Source of the DNA: Tetrastigma voinierianum
Lineage: Eukaryota > Streptophyta > Magnoliopsida > Vitales > Vitaceae
DNA length: 64,000 nucleotides
Direction: 5' to 3'
Assembly (NCBI GenBank): GCA_016808115.1
Contig: JAEQBH010002365.1
Coordinates: 124,001-188,000 of the forward strand
The notes under the pieces are model-generated. The model was not told where the DNA came from. It searched no databases and saw only the letters and a list, made by a program, of their open reading frames with translations. The translations under genes and the position numbers were made by a program. Below are positions 24,130 to 33,784 of the stretch, piece after piece (position 1 is the first letter of the stretch; each line of letters begins with the position of its first letter).

Positions 24130-24371
24130 CCCTAAACAAAAAGGGATAGGTGGCCCGCATCGTCCCTGCGCCTCCCACGCACTCCACTCCATGTCGCCAT
24201 AACACCCTCACTACCTCACCTGGGCCTCGCAAACCCGATCAATGGCTTATCCAAAATGCATACTGATCCCTCCTCAAAGGTCCCATCAATTTCAACCTCG
24301 ATCTGTCCCCAATCCACTACATGAGCTGGATCTGGCGTATACTTCCGGAGCATGGAGACGTGAAACACCTC
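24130..24371 (-). pseudogene. Gypsy integrase C-terminal region
   Basis: The minus strand gives HEVFHVSMLRKYTPDPAHV, then DWGQIEVEIDGTFEEG, the conserved end of chromovirus integrase preceding the chromodomain-like tail. It is open for about 60 codons, then breaks. At its N-terminal side (24371) homology stops abruptly and plus-strand gag begins. Confidence 0.8.
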
Positions 24372-25810
24372 GTGGCCACATACATGGCCAAAGTTAAGAG
24401 ATGTGAGAATGGGCTGAGGTTGTCCATTCGGGGCAAGATTATAGGATTTCGCCTACGGGATATGGCTTCCATGGTTGGGACAACCCTGACCATAGAGAGT
24501 CGGGCTTGTAGGCCGAGACCTCGAAGGAGCCTTTCAGACGTGAGTTCTCCCCTTGTGGATTGTGGGCGAATAAGGTTCATATGTCGAGGTTACGAAATGA
24601 GATCTCGGGGACTCTACTCTACAAAGGACCCGAGATCATGGATATGTCGAGTTCGATGTCATCCTACGGATGGATCGACCGACAATTACAGGTCGCATCG
24701 ATCATGAAGACAGAAAGCCACCGCCTACACTGTGACTCCGCATCACTGCAGTTTCGTGGGGACAAGCATGATATTTCCACCCCAGATAGTATACGAGTCC
24801 AAGTGTCAGGATTGGGGCTTATCTGGTCATTAGCTTAGCCTTACTCTCAGAGGACGAGGCAGGTGAGACCAGACTCAGATCTACCCCCGAAAGGGCCATG
24901 AGTACGTGGACGGGATTTTTCCAGACGAAGCTACCCAGATTCACTCCACATGCGGACGTAGACTCAGACAGTTACACCGGTACATCACCCATCTCTATGA
25001 CTCCGTATAGACGGGGCACCAATTAAGTCAAGAACTCGTGAGTCCACTTAATAGAGCTACTCGGATTGTGTGGATTTATTGTGACCGAGCACTTCACCAC
25101 GGGCATCCTGCCTCTATTTCATGGTTAAGAAGGGACAAAACCCTTCAACTATGCATTAGCTATCGACAGTTAAACAGGGTTACGATCAAGAATCTGCACT
25201 CACTCGAGGATCGACATTTCCGTTTCGATGAGTCGAGAGGAACGCGAGTCTACCCAAGATAAAGACCTTCGCACTAGTAACCATCACCGAGGGTTAGGAG
25301 ACAGATATCCCTAAGACGCTTAGACACGTTTACGGGTACTCCTGAGTTTACTGGTGATGCCCTCGATCGACGCATCACGCCGCCAAGATTCACGGATCTC
25401 ATGCATGTGGTGTTCCAACCCTATCTAGATCGGGCTTTGTTTCGTGAAGCCTTCATGATGACATTTTCGATCTACTCCCACGAGTGGGAGCACGAGTATC
25501 ACTCGAGATCATGTTACGCTTGTCGAGACCATCACACGCCTCGTTCAAAGTAGGCGCGAGTTTCGCCATCGAGGTGAGATTGGGACACGTGGTGTCAAGA
25601 TCGCACAAATACACCTGCAGAAGGTCGGGAAATGTGGATTTAGTCGAGAGACCAAGTCACTTTCAAGATACGTATTTCGGGATTATTGCACATAGAGATT
25701 CATCGAGACTTCCTCCCCGATACAAAGACTCCATGACGAGGTCGACTTACAAGGAGGTCAAGTTTCCGATTGACGACCGGCGAGGAGGCATTCCGGTGAG
25801 TCGCGAGAGA
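24372..25810 (+). pseudogene. Gypsy gag-protease-reverse transcriptase remnant (inverted)
   Basis: Plus-strand reading, opposite to the LTRs around it. Gag: ENGLRLSIRGKIIGFRLRDM near 24410-24470. Protease-side: ISGTLLYKGPE and YGWIDRQLQ (family: LGMDWLDR) near 24600-24690. Reverse transcriptase: DKTLQLCISYRQLNRVTIKN near 25135-25195, FQPYLDR near 25412, GHVVSRS near 25588 and STYKEVKFPIDD near 25745. The YVDD catalytic motif is not readable. Large parts, including the zinc knuckle, are missing. It matches the region 38230-38760 of the other gypsy element. Confidence 0.75.
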
Positions 25811-25820
25811 CCAAGCCGCA

Positions 25821-26436
25821 TGCCCCAAAACCTCGGGGTCCGTCGACTACCCAACCCGCTAGACACGTGAGAATGTCGAGTAACCCGACATTTTTCACGA
25901 AAATCGAGCAGAGTCTCTTTGTACGGGGAGCTCTACCCAAATACAAAACCTGTATATAACCTGTCCCAAACATCAATATCATGAGTACAAATAGCCGCTT
26001 GGGCCCAATACAATACTACTCATCAATATATATATATCCAACTATATCCAATAGTTTTCAGAGTTCAATTGTTTTTACTCTTATACAACATATATTAAAT
26101 TTAAAACAATTCTAATACATGTGTAACCATCAAAGCCAGATTCCGCTCTAAAACTCGCCAGACGAGCCGCTCTCGACACGCCCCGTGCACTGCAAAATAA
26201 AGATCCTCTATTGCAGGTGAGCTAATGCTCAGTGGACTCCACCCTTAAGTGGACTATCATCACCCAAGTGCATATGCAATGCCCAAAAATAAACACACAT
26301 TCAAGCAAATGCATGATCCTACTAATGTCTAACTGATCATCTCGCACTCCGAAGTCCTCATCGATTTCCCTCACACTCGCCTAAGCCTTCGTTAGATGCA
26401 GCGAGAATTATTATGTTTGCTCAAAGGACAACCTCC

Positions 26437-26523
<87 letters not shown>

Positions 26524-27867
26524 TAATCAATATCTCCGACGGTTAATACATATTTATGGACTACCTCCGATGTATATCAACTGGTCGCTCCGACGATTGA
26601 TATTTTTATTATGGACTACCCTCCGATCATTTTTTTTTTTTAGTTTTAGACAATCCTCCGAAATCATTTTCTCTAGACTAACTTCATGCACTCACTCCTC
26701 ACTGGCCCTAGGTGTCCTAAAGTGCATATGGAATGCAAGGACACCGATTACGCCTATAACATATGCAAATATATAAACATGCATATATTCACATAAAAAT
26801 TAAATCACACAATCATGTGAATTTCATTTCATCAACAAATTAGCTCACGTAGCTAACGATCAAACACGAGCAATCTACTTGAATTAATGACTAAACACAT
26901 TCACAAATTTATTTCAGAACACTATTCTGAACAAGAAACCCCTGCTACTATTCCTCAAAAATCACTAATCGCTTGCCACTTTGTGAACCACTCACACACA
27001 TATTTCCCGCCTCATTCCAATCAAGACATGATTTGAACGCATAAATTACACAATTAATCAACCCAACAGCCCAGCCTAAAGGATGGACTAGGAACAAATG
27101 GGTTTAAAATTTTTCCATACACTCTGGCCCCAAAGCTTTGGGACTGAACAAACTACAGTTCAAGGCCCCAAACCAACCGAAACATTGAAAAACACTTAAA
27201 TAAAGTAAAACCCAAGTAGGGAGAAACTCCCACTTCACGGAGTTTGTCTTAACCCTTAAACTGGAGGTTCATCGTAGCAGCCTGCTGTGAGGAGCAATTT
27301 TTCCCCTTCTCATCTCCAGACCGCTGACTTATTGAGTCACATGATATTTTAGAGAAGTCAGCACTTCTAAAAATCAATTTTTTGGCTAACGGCTTCTTTT
27401 CCTTTCTTTCACGTTTTGCTCCCTTTTCATTTGAAGGAGACGTCATCAAGCTCATATTTTGGCATTATTCTCTATTTAAAACAAATTCTAAAATGACCAT
27501 TATGTTCTTCTTTTTCCATGTGGATATCTGAGACATATCTCTGGCCATCCATTTTCATCATTTCTATACTATGTCACTTATGTGAGAGACATGAGTACGT
27601 GTTATATGTGACTTTCCCTCGCATCGAAATCATTTTACTAAGACTGAACTGTGATGCTCAAAAACGTGGCTAACTCCGAATGTGGCTTCAAATTCGACGA
27701 AATTCGGCGTATCGCTAGATTTCATGTAGATAATTCCAATCCGCTGAACTGCTGTCATCCGAGATCTAGAGAAAAAATTTCAGATTTTTTTAACCGAAAT
27801 TACAATTTCTTAATCGAAATTACGATTTTGCCATTTTTCCAGAAATTTAAATTTCTCGGGTCTTACA
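25821..27867 (-). repeat. 5' LTR of the nested gypsy element
   Basis: About 2.05 kb, the partner of 22066-23992. It starts TGCCCCAAAACCTCGGGG and ends CTCGGGTCTTACA. No clear primer binding site is left of it, consistent with loss of the leader at the inversion edge. It contains a TA array at 26441-26522. Confidence 0.8.
26441..26522. repeat. (TA)n microsatellite inside an LTR
   Basis: About 40 TA units with one interruption. The partner LTR has only about 5 TA units at the same position (near 22661), so the array expanded after insertion. Confidence 0.95.
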
Positions 27868-28114
27868 GAATTATAGATTTTAATATGTATTTGTTTTAAG
27901 AGAAATGTTATAACTTCAACCATGTAATATATTTGGTTGAGATAGATTTGTGGAGTTGAACTATTGAACAGTTGGGTATGTTTGATGAGTATTTGACGCA
28001 AAGCAATGTTTGGCTTATTTTTACTCGCATGTGTCCTGATAGGCGCATGATTTTCCCCGCAGGTCTGACTGCAGAGTCAACTGACACCCCGAGATCGGGG
28101 TGTCAAGAACAAAA

Positions 28115-28505
28115 TAGGACAAAAGGCCCCCATAGCGAATAATAAATCGGGTCTGTAAAGGCATACAGAAACGGTGTTCTGTGAGGGTTATAGTAAAACA
28201 AAAGGCCATCAGAAGGCATATAATAAACAAAATGTCCCAATAAAGACACACGGATGAACAATAAGCCCTTATAAAGTACATAATAAAAACAAGGTCCTTG
28301 TAGAGACATATAATAAACAAAAGACCCTAATAGAAGCACATGATGAACAACAAGCCCCTATAGAGGTACATAATAAACAAAAGGCCCTCGTAAAGGCACA
28401 TAATAAACAAAAGGCCCCTATAGAGGCACATGATGAGCGACAAGCCCCTATAGAGATAAATAATAAACAAAGAACCCCTAAAGAGGTAGGAAATGCATAA
28501 AAATC
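28115..28505 (+). repeat. 30-bp coding minisatellite in the copia linker
   Basis: About 13 imperfect copies of a 30-base unit, consensus near AAGGCCCCTATAGAGGCACA then TAATAAACAA. It is in frame with the copia polyprotein and encodes about ten residues per unit, for example APIEAHNKQK, ALVKAHNKQK and APIEAHDERQ. It lies exactly between the post-integrase basic segment and the NEISISYV start of reverse transcriptase, a linker that in related elements is rich in proline and glutamate. The best-preserved units are the last five or six. Confidence 0.8.
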
Positions 28506-28948
28506 CTTTAAAGAGACACATATACTTAAAAATAATGAGATCTCAATAAGTTATGTGCATAAAGCTAAAAATTGGGTTGAAATAATTTTTTTTTTCAAAT
28601 AATATTTTCTAAGTGGCCTTAGACATAATACAAAATGATAAAGATCCCAAATCACAAAATGTGGAAGAATGCCAAAAAGAAATTATTGGTTAAAATGGAA
28701 AAAAACTATGCATGTAGAATTGAAATTATTAACAAAATAAGAACTTTTTGGACATGTAGTCTAAACGTCTAAAAGTATAAAGCTTGTTGGGTACAAATGG
28801 TTATTTGTACGAAAGCGCCCTAACATTCTCTAAAGGACTGGATGTGAGTCTTATAGATACTGTCAAAGCATATTTATATGGATCCATAGATATATATATA
28901 CATGAAAATCCCTAAAAGATTTGTAAATCTAGTTTGGGAGGTAGGCCA
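28506..28948 (+). pseudogene. Copia reverse transcriptase, first part
   Basis: The reading NNEISISYVHKAKNW starts the conserved region before reverse transcriptase. A basic stretch and the end DP*IYIYMKIPKRFVNLV (family: DNDIYMKIPEGF) follow in shifting frames. Much of the fingers region is unreadable. The segment stops at the solo LTR target site GTACA (28949-28953). Confidence 0.7.
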
Positions 28949-28953
28949 GTACA

Positions 28954-30694
28954 TGACGCCCGATCCCGGGGTCCCGTTGACCATCGTCAACTCACACCTG
29001 AACTCCGCAAAGGTCTCTATCATGAGACCAACAAGAAAGAAAAATGAATCTAATCGGGTCCATTATCCATACTCATCAAAAAGAGTATTTATACCACAAG
29101 GGAATTTATTTACAATTTGTTTTGTTTACAAATTATCCAAACTGGTCTTTACTCAGATTTTGCAAAATACATAATACAAGGCCACATATGTCATCTCTTC
29201 GTCTCAGACTCTGGATGCCCTCATCCCCTCGCGCCGCTTCACACCCGAAATAATTTTCCGACAGGAGCAATGCCCAGAGGTTGAATCTCCCATGGGTTAC
29301 TCCCACCTGCGCACATGTAATGACAACCAAACACATTCAAGCAAATGTACGATCTACTAATGTCTTACATGCCCCTTATTAATGCCCTTTAGTCTTCACC
29401 GAATTTCACACACGTAACTTGTCATGTATGAGAATTTATTTTCAAAACAAAAATATTTGTTTTACATTTAAAATCCTTTGGACATCCTTCGAAACCCTAG
29501 GACACACTCCGACCATGGGAACATCCTCCGAGCACTGGACACCCTCCGAGCACTGGACACCCTCCGAACATTGGACAATTCCCAATAAAACTTTTATCTT
29601 TACATTGGACATTTTCCGATTACTTTAAAATCATACGCTCAACTTGGACGATGTCCCATGCTACCGAGCCCACCATCGACACCAACCAATGTTGATCTTA
29701 CCATGTCCCCACAAAAATTTATCGAACACCAAACACGGTGCTAATTTACCATGGTCAACACTAACGAATCGACTCAAACCATGCACTCACCCAATGTCAT
29801 GCGATACCGGTGCATACAAATGCATGATGCCACGGGCTTGAGTGAATGGCGGGAATATATAAACTATGCAACATAAACAATCACTGATGGTTATACCTAC
29901 ACACACCATATATTCAAAGACAAGTAACAAACATTACAATTTAAGGTCATAAGGACCATATCGTCCGGAATCACCGTAGACTGGCTCCAAAATGGGTCCC
30001 AAAATCATTCACCCTAAGTTGGATCCACCAACGGCTACCGCGGCCACACCATCCAAACCCATTTTTGGCCGAGATTCTTGGGTCGGAAAATAAAACTACA
30101 GAGAAGACTTCACCTCCGAGTTTGTCTAAACCCACAATACCGATCTAATGCAGCTCCTTGGCAGGGACCAACTTTGCTTTCTTTCCTCGGCCGAGATTTA
30201 TGGTCTAATCAACAGTACCAGAGAAATTTGAAATCTCTCTAAAAACTTCTTCTTTCTGTCACTCCCTCTCCATCTCCCCCCCAACCAGCTTAGTCAAGAT
30301 GGGGTCAAGAGGACTTGTCCTCTTCTTGCCACATGTAAGCCTATACTAATAGTTCTAAGATTTTCCTTACCCTTTATCCATCTACTCACTTCCATCCAAC
30401 CCATGGTGCCACATGTTCCTCTAAAGGCCCACTTTTGCTCATTTGTTTGACCTATCCAACACTTGACACTGTGTGGCGCCTTAGGCTACCCAAAATGCCA
30501 AGTGTCCCGCACCCCTCTCGGTGCCTCGAAAAACATGAAATTCCGACTATCTCTAATTCGACAGATAAATATAGATTTGCGGAGACGATTCCAATCCAGA
30601 AGTCCGTCACATTTGAGATCTAGAAAATTCCATTTTCTGTACTAAATTACCATTTTATCCTTCCTCAAAATTCTGGATTTTCCGGGGTTTCACA
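28954..30694 (-). mobile_element. Gypsy solo LTR with target duplication GTACA
   Basis: 1741 bases, minus orientation: starts TGACGCCCGATCCCGGGGTC and ends TTTTCCGGGGTTTCACA. Exact GTACA copies flank it at 28949-28953 and 30695-30699. Copia reverse transcriptase sequence lies on both sides. It contains the shared LTR block at 30580-30630. It is a different family from the 20319 LTR, judging by the internal sequence. Confidence 0.9.
29500..29580. repeat. 20-bp tandem repeat inside the solo LTR
   Basis: Three to four copies of a unit near ACACCCTCCGAGCACTGGAC. The two central copies are identical and the outer ones degenerate. Looser TTGGACAT..TCCGA echoes continue to about 29620. Confidence 0.8.
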
Positions 30695-30699
30695 GTACA

Positions 30700-31470
30700 A
30701 ACCCTTGTAACATGTAATCAATTAAGTTACAATGATCTTTATGGGGTCTTAAGCAATTCATACACATGTGATACAATTGCCTTAATATGTATTTATTAAA
30801 GAAAAAGGTGTATGAACAACCTTATATCATCGTGCATTTTATTAAGAAATCAAAAACTGAATTTTAGATTATTGTTGTATATGTTGATGATTTAAACCTT
30901 GTTGGAACTTTTGAAGAATTCATATAAACTACAAAATATTTGAAGAAGGAATTTGAAATGAAAGTTTTTGGAAAAACAAAATTTTGTCTCGACTTGTAAA
31001 TCAAGCATTTTCCAACAAAAGTGTCGGTTCATCAATCAACATATATTAAAAAAACCCTAAAACGTTTTAATATGGATAAATCATATCCATTAAGCTCCCG
31101 AATGCTTGTCCAACCACTTGGTATGCAAAATGACTCATTTTTTCATCGAGAAAAGGATGAAAATTTACTTATCTCAAGTATCATCTTAAAGTTGTTATCA
31201 TGCACTTATGTATCTTCGCACTGTAATCGTCTGGGATTTTTTTTTTTCCGCGCTTATTAGTTAGGTACAGCTTCACATAACTCGAAGACATTGTAATGAC
31301 ATCAAATATGTACTGCGTTATCTCCGTGGAACTATTAAAATGAGTCTATTTTACTCAAATGAGCCAAATTCACAATTACTCGAATATACAAATGCATGCT
31401 ATCTTTTAAATCCACACAAAGTCAAATCACAAACCAGCAAATACGCTCAAGTGATAATCTAGCATATTTG
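30700..31470 (+). pseudogene. Copia reverse transcriptase (palm/thumb) and RNase H remnant
   Basis: After the solo LTR the copia reading resumes. The catalytic YVDD motif is intact near 30879 within VYVDDLNLVGTFEEF. YLKKEFEMKVFGKTKFCLDL, then VHQSTYIKKTLKRFNMDKSY and PLGMQNDSF, are typical of the thumb/connection. LRGTIKMSLFYSNE and Y.NACYLLNPHKVKS match the RNase H start. Stops and short deletions are scattered. The codons in the YVDD segment are well preserved, so decay of this part is moderate. Confidence 0.85.
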
Positions 31471-31670
31471 TTAATAAAGTCATTGTCAACCTAACATTCA
31501 AGAAGTTAATATACAAGATTGGAATGTGTCAACTAAGGAACATTGACATGAGGGGGAGTATAAATGGATGTTAGTACTGACTTCTTTCATCTGTGCTTTG
31601 TCTCATCACATCAAAGGTTTTTAACGAGACAATCCTAACAAATTTCCTTAAGTTCCATAATATTGTCTAA

Positions 31671-31677
31671 GGGGGAG
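31671..31677 (+). other. Copia polypurine tract
   Basis: GGGGGAG directly before the 3' LTR start (GTTATATGAAATGTG). It is the expected plus-strand priming site. Confidence 0.6.
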
Positions 31678-31880
31678 GTTATATGAAATGTGTGAATGAC
31701 AATCAATTTACAAAGGAATTAAGCACACCGAAGATAAATACTAATTGCCTAAAACAATGAGATTACATGCAGATTTGGGTTCCCTCAAACACATAAATAG
31801 TATTCTTCTATTTTTACTTAATAGTTCATTCTCTCTGCAGATTTGTTTCTTTCCACTTTCTTCATTTTCGATTTACAAAC
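31678..31880 (+). repeat. 3' LTR of the copia element (truncated)
   Basis: It aligns to 18910-19158 over GAAATGTGTGAATGACAATC and ATTCTCTCTGCAGATTTG. The terminal TTTTCAACA is not recognisable and a TA/T-rich tract begins at about 31912, so the outer end and its target duplication are lost. Confidence 0.7.
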
Positions 31881-33249
31881 GAAGCTTCATTATATCTATC
31901 TATTTATATATATATATAGTATATATATATTTTTTTTTTTTTTTTTTTTTTTTTGAAAAGGATATAGGGCTTAGACGCCCTAGTCTCCAAGGGTCAATTT
32001 TGTACTCTTGGCAAATTGACCCCAAAATTTAAGGCCACAATTTTTTTTTTTTTTTATATTAGGCAATATTCATTATAAACATTAAAGATGTTAAATACTA
32101 ACAAAGTCAAGCAGATTTGGCTTACTCACTGAATCTGGCTCAGACGATCGTCAGATTCGCGATACGCAAAAAACGACAAATATTTAAAAATTATTAAAAT
32201 ATTATAGAATACTATAAAATAGATATAATCAAATAAGCTAAAATTTAATAAACAAATTTTTATTTAACATTATTTAAAATAGTTAATGAAGATCTAATGA
32301 AAGATATGTATGCTAATGCTAACAAAAAGAATTATTTTCTTAATATAATTGTTGTTCAACAAAATTAAATTTCTATCCAAGAATAAATAAATTTACTATA
32401 ATTTTTATCTTCTATGTGGTTGATATTGAGGTTGAGGGATATGATGTATTTTTGGTTGAAAATGTGGCAAAAATGGGGACCATTGATATGCAAATATAGT
32501 TTCGATTCAAAATCCACAATGCTTTGATCTTGGGCCAAAACGGACATATACATTATAAAAATATAAACAAAAATTATAAAATATTATATAAATTATTACA
32601 AAATAAGTATCATATTAAATGAGTCCAAATTTCAATGTTTAATAAAATAAAAATATCTTATATTTATTATTATCTATTCTCATAATAGTTTAACTTTTTA
32701 AGGAATTCTCCTAATAATAGTTAGTGATTTGACAAAATAGGAATTATTTATTTCAAATATACAAGATTTTTATTAAGGGATTTAAAAAAGATTTATCAGT
32801 ATAGAATACAATACACCCATGAAACAATTATATTAATTAAAATCATCATCATTTATACCAACATGCTAAATTAGAACAACATTTTACAATGAGAATTTTA
32901 CGAAAGAATTGGTTATAACTTGAATATGTGTAGCTTAAATAGTCTTCAATCTAAAAAATTAATTAATATATATAAATTTTTCTTATTTGTAAAAGTGTAT
33001 TGAGATAGATTTAAACTTTTTATTTATCATTTTATGTTAAAGATTAAATAAAAGAAAAAATTTATTTTTGTTAAAGATTAAACTCAGAACAAGTAAAGCC
33101 CTATAAATTTATATTTATTTTTATATGTGATTAAAAAACCAAAATCATGTTAAAAACGTAATTTTTTTATCAAACATAATTTATATTTGTTTTCATCAAA
33201 ATAAATACATTATTAAAATAAATATATTTTTAGTTTTTTAAACTACAGT
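31881..33249. other. AT-rich spacer
   Basis: A TA array with a 33-base T run (31912-31954) is followed by very AT-rich sequence with no recognisable gene or repeat family. A T run at 32041-32055 and many A/T runs are present. Confidence 0.5.
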
Positions 33250-33525
33250 TTCCTCTCTCCTCCCATTTCTCCCTTTCCTTCCAGGCAATACTCAGCAGAT
33301 CCAAACGACCTTGCCTCACCCCACCCCCTCACCTCCTTCTTTCTCGATCTCCTCTACTCTCCCCCCTTCCTTCTACTACAAACTGGTCAACCCTCGCCCT
33401 CCGCCCACCCACAATCTCCTGCCTCCTTCTTCCCTCCTCCGCTTCCCCTTCCCTGGACTTCCTTCTTCCTCCTCTCTCGCTTCCCTTCCTTCGTCGCCCA
33501 CCCCTAGATCTCTTCTCGATTCGAG
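33250..33525 (+). other. Pyrimidine-rich candidate first exon with splice donor
   Basis: An abrupt island of C/T-rich sequence in AT-rich DNA, ending TCTCGATTCGAG before GTAAGAC, a consensus splice donor at 33526. One frame from 33311 is open to the donor and would encode a proline/serine-rich leader (MPHPTPSPPSFSISS...), but the composition is equally typical of a plant 5' untranslated exon. A gypsy element enters the presumed intron 260 bases later. No downstream exon could be joined to it, so gene identity is unknown. Confidence 0.35.
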
Positions 33526-33784
33526 GTAAGACAAGTGAAAAAATTGTTAATTATTGTACTTTTGAATGGTATCTCGCATTTCGGAAATATTTTTTATTTT
33601 ATCATGATGGGTAAAATGTATTTTTATACTTTTGAAAAGAAATCTTAGATTTCTGTAAAAAAAAAAGTATTTTTTTTTGTTGCTCAGATTTCTGTAAGAA
33701 AAAATGGTTTTTTTTTTGTTATGATGGGTAAAAATAGATCAAGAAGGGAATTGGCTTTTTCATTCTCAAAGAAGAACGAGCGAC

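Larger units (their letters stand above)
22066..27867 (-). mobile_element. Nested Ty3-gypsy element with inverted internal block
   Basis: Two minus-oriented LTRs (22066-23992 and about 25821-27867) each end in CTCGGGTCTTACA. The probable target duplication is decayed (GCACT at 22061-22065 and GAATT at 27868-27872). A reverse-complemented polypurine tract (TTCTCCCCTCCTT) abuts the left LTR, confirming minus orientation. The interior is only about 1.83 kb. A minus-strand integrase C-terminus is followed by a plus-strand gag-to-reverse-transcriptase stretch, so the interior is rearranged and non-functional. Confidence 0.8.
20319..28105 (+). mobile_element. Gypsy solo LTR (target duplication AGAAC), split by another gypsy element
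   Basis: The left end TGTAAGACCCGATAAAATT begins at 20319 after AGAAC (20314-20318). The right end GAGATCGGGGTGTCA stops at 28105 before AGAAC (28106-28110). The body runs 20319-22065 and resumes at 27868-28105, with 22066-27867 being a later insertion. The shared LTR block is at 20390-20450. The copia reading frame continues across the duplication, proving the order of events. Confidence 0.85.
18910..31880 (+). mobile_element. Decayed Ty1-copia retrotransposon carrying nested insertions
   Basis: The 5' LTR at 18910 and 3' LTR at about 31677 share AATGTGTGAATGACAATCAA, GATTTGGGTT.CTCAAACAC and TTCATTCTCTCTGCA. Between them, in order on the plus strand, are short gag/integrase-side pieces (19681-20318), a linker repeat (28115-28505), reverse transcriptase (28506-28948, 30700-31250) and RNase H (31250-31470), then a GGGGGAG polypurine tract. 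Two gypsy insertions (20319-28105 and 28954-30694) interrupt it, both with exact 5-bp target duplications. With these removed the copia element is only about 3.4 kb, so most of gag, protease and integrase were lost. Confidence 0.85.

Noticed and set aside
28115..28505. CRISPR-like array
   Set aside because: The units are contiguous, imperfect and coding, with no unique spacers. This is a eukaryotic retroelement minisatellite.
28021..28521. Minus-strand frames with repeated MCLYRGLLFI
   Set aside because: This is the antisense reading of the 30-bp copia linker repeat. The plus strand carries the polyprotein frame.
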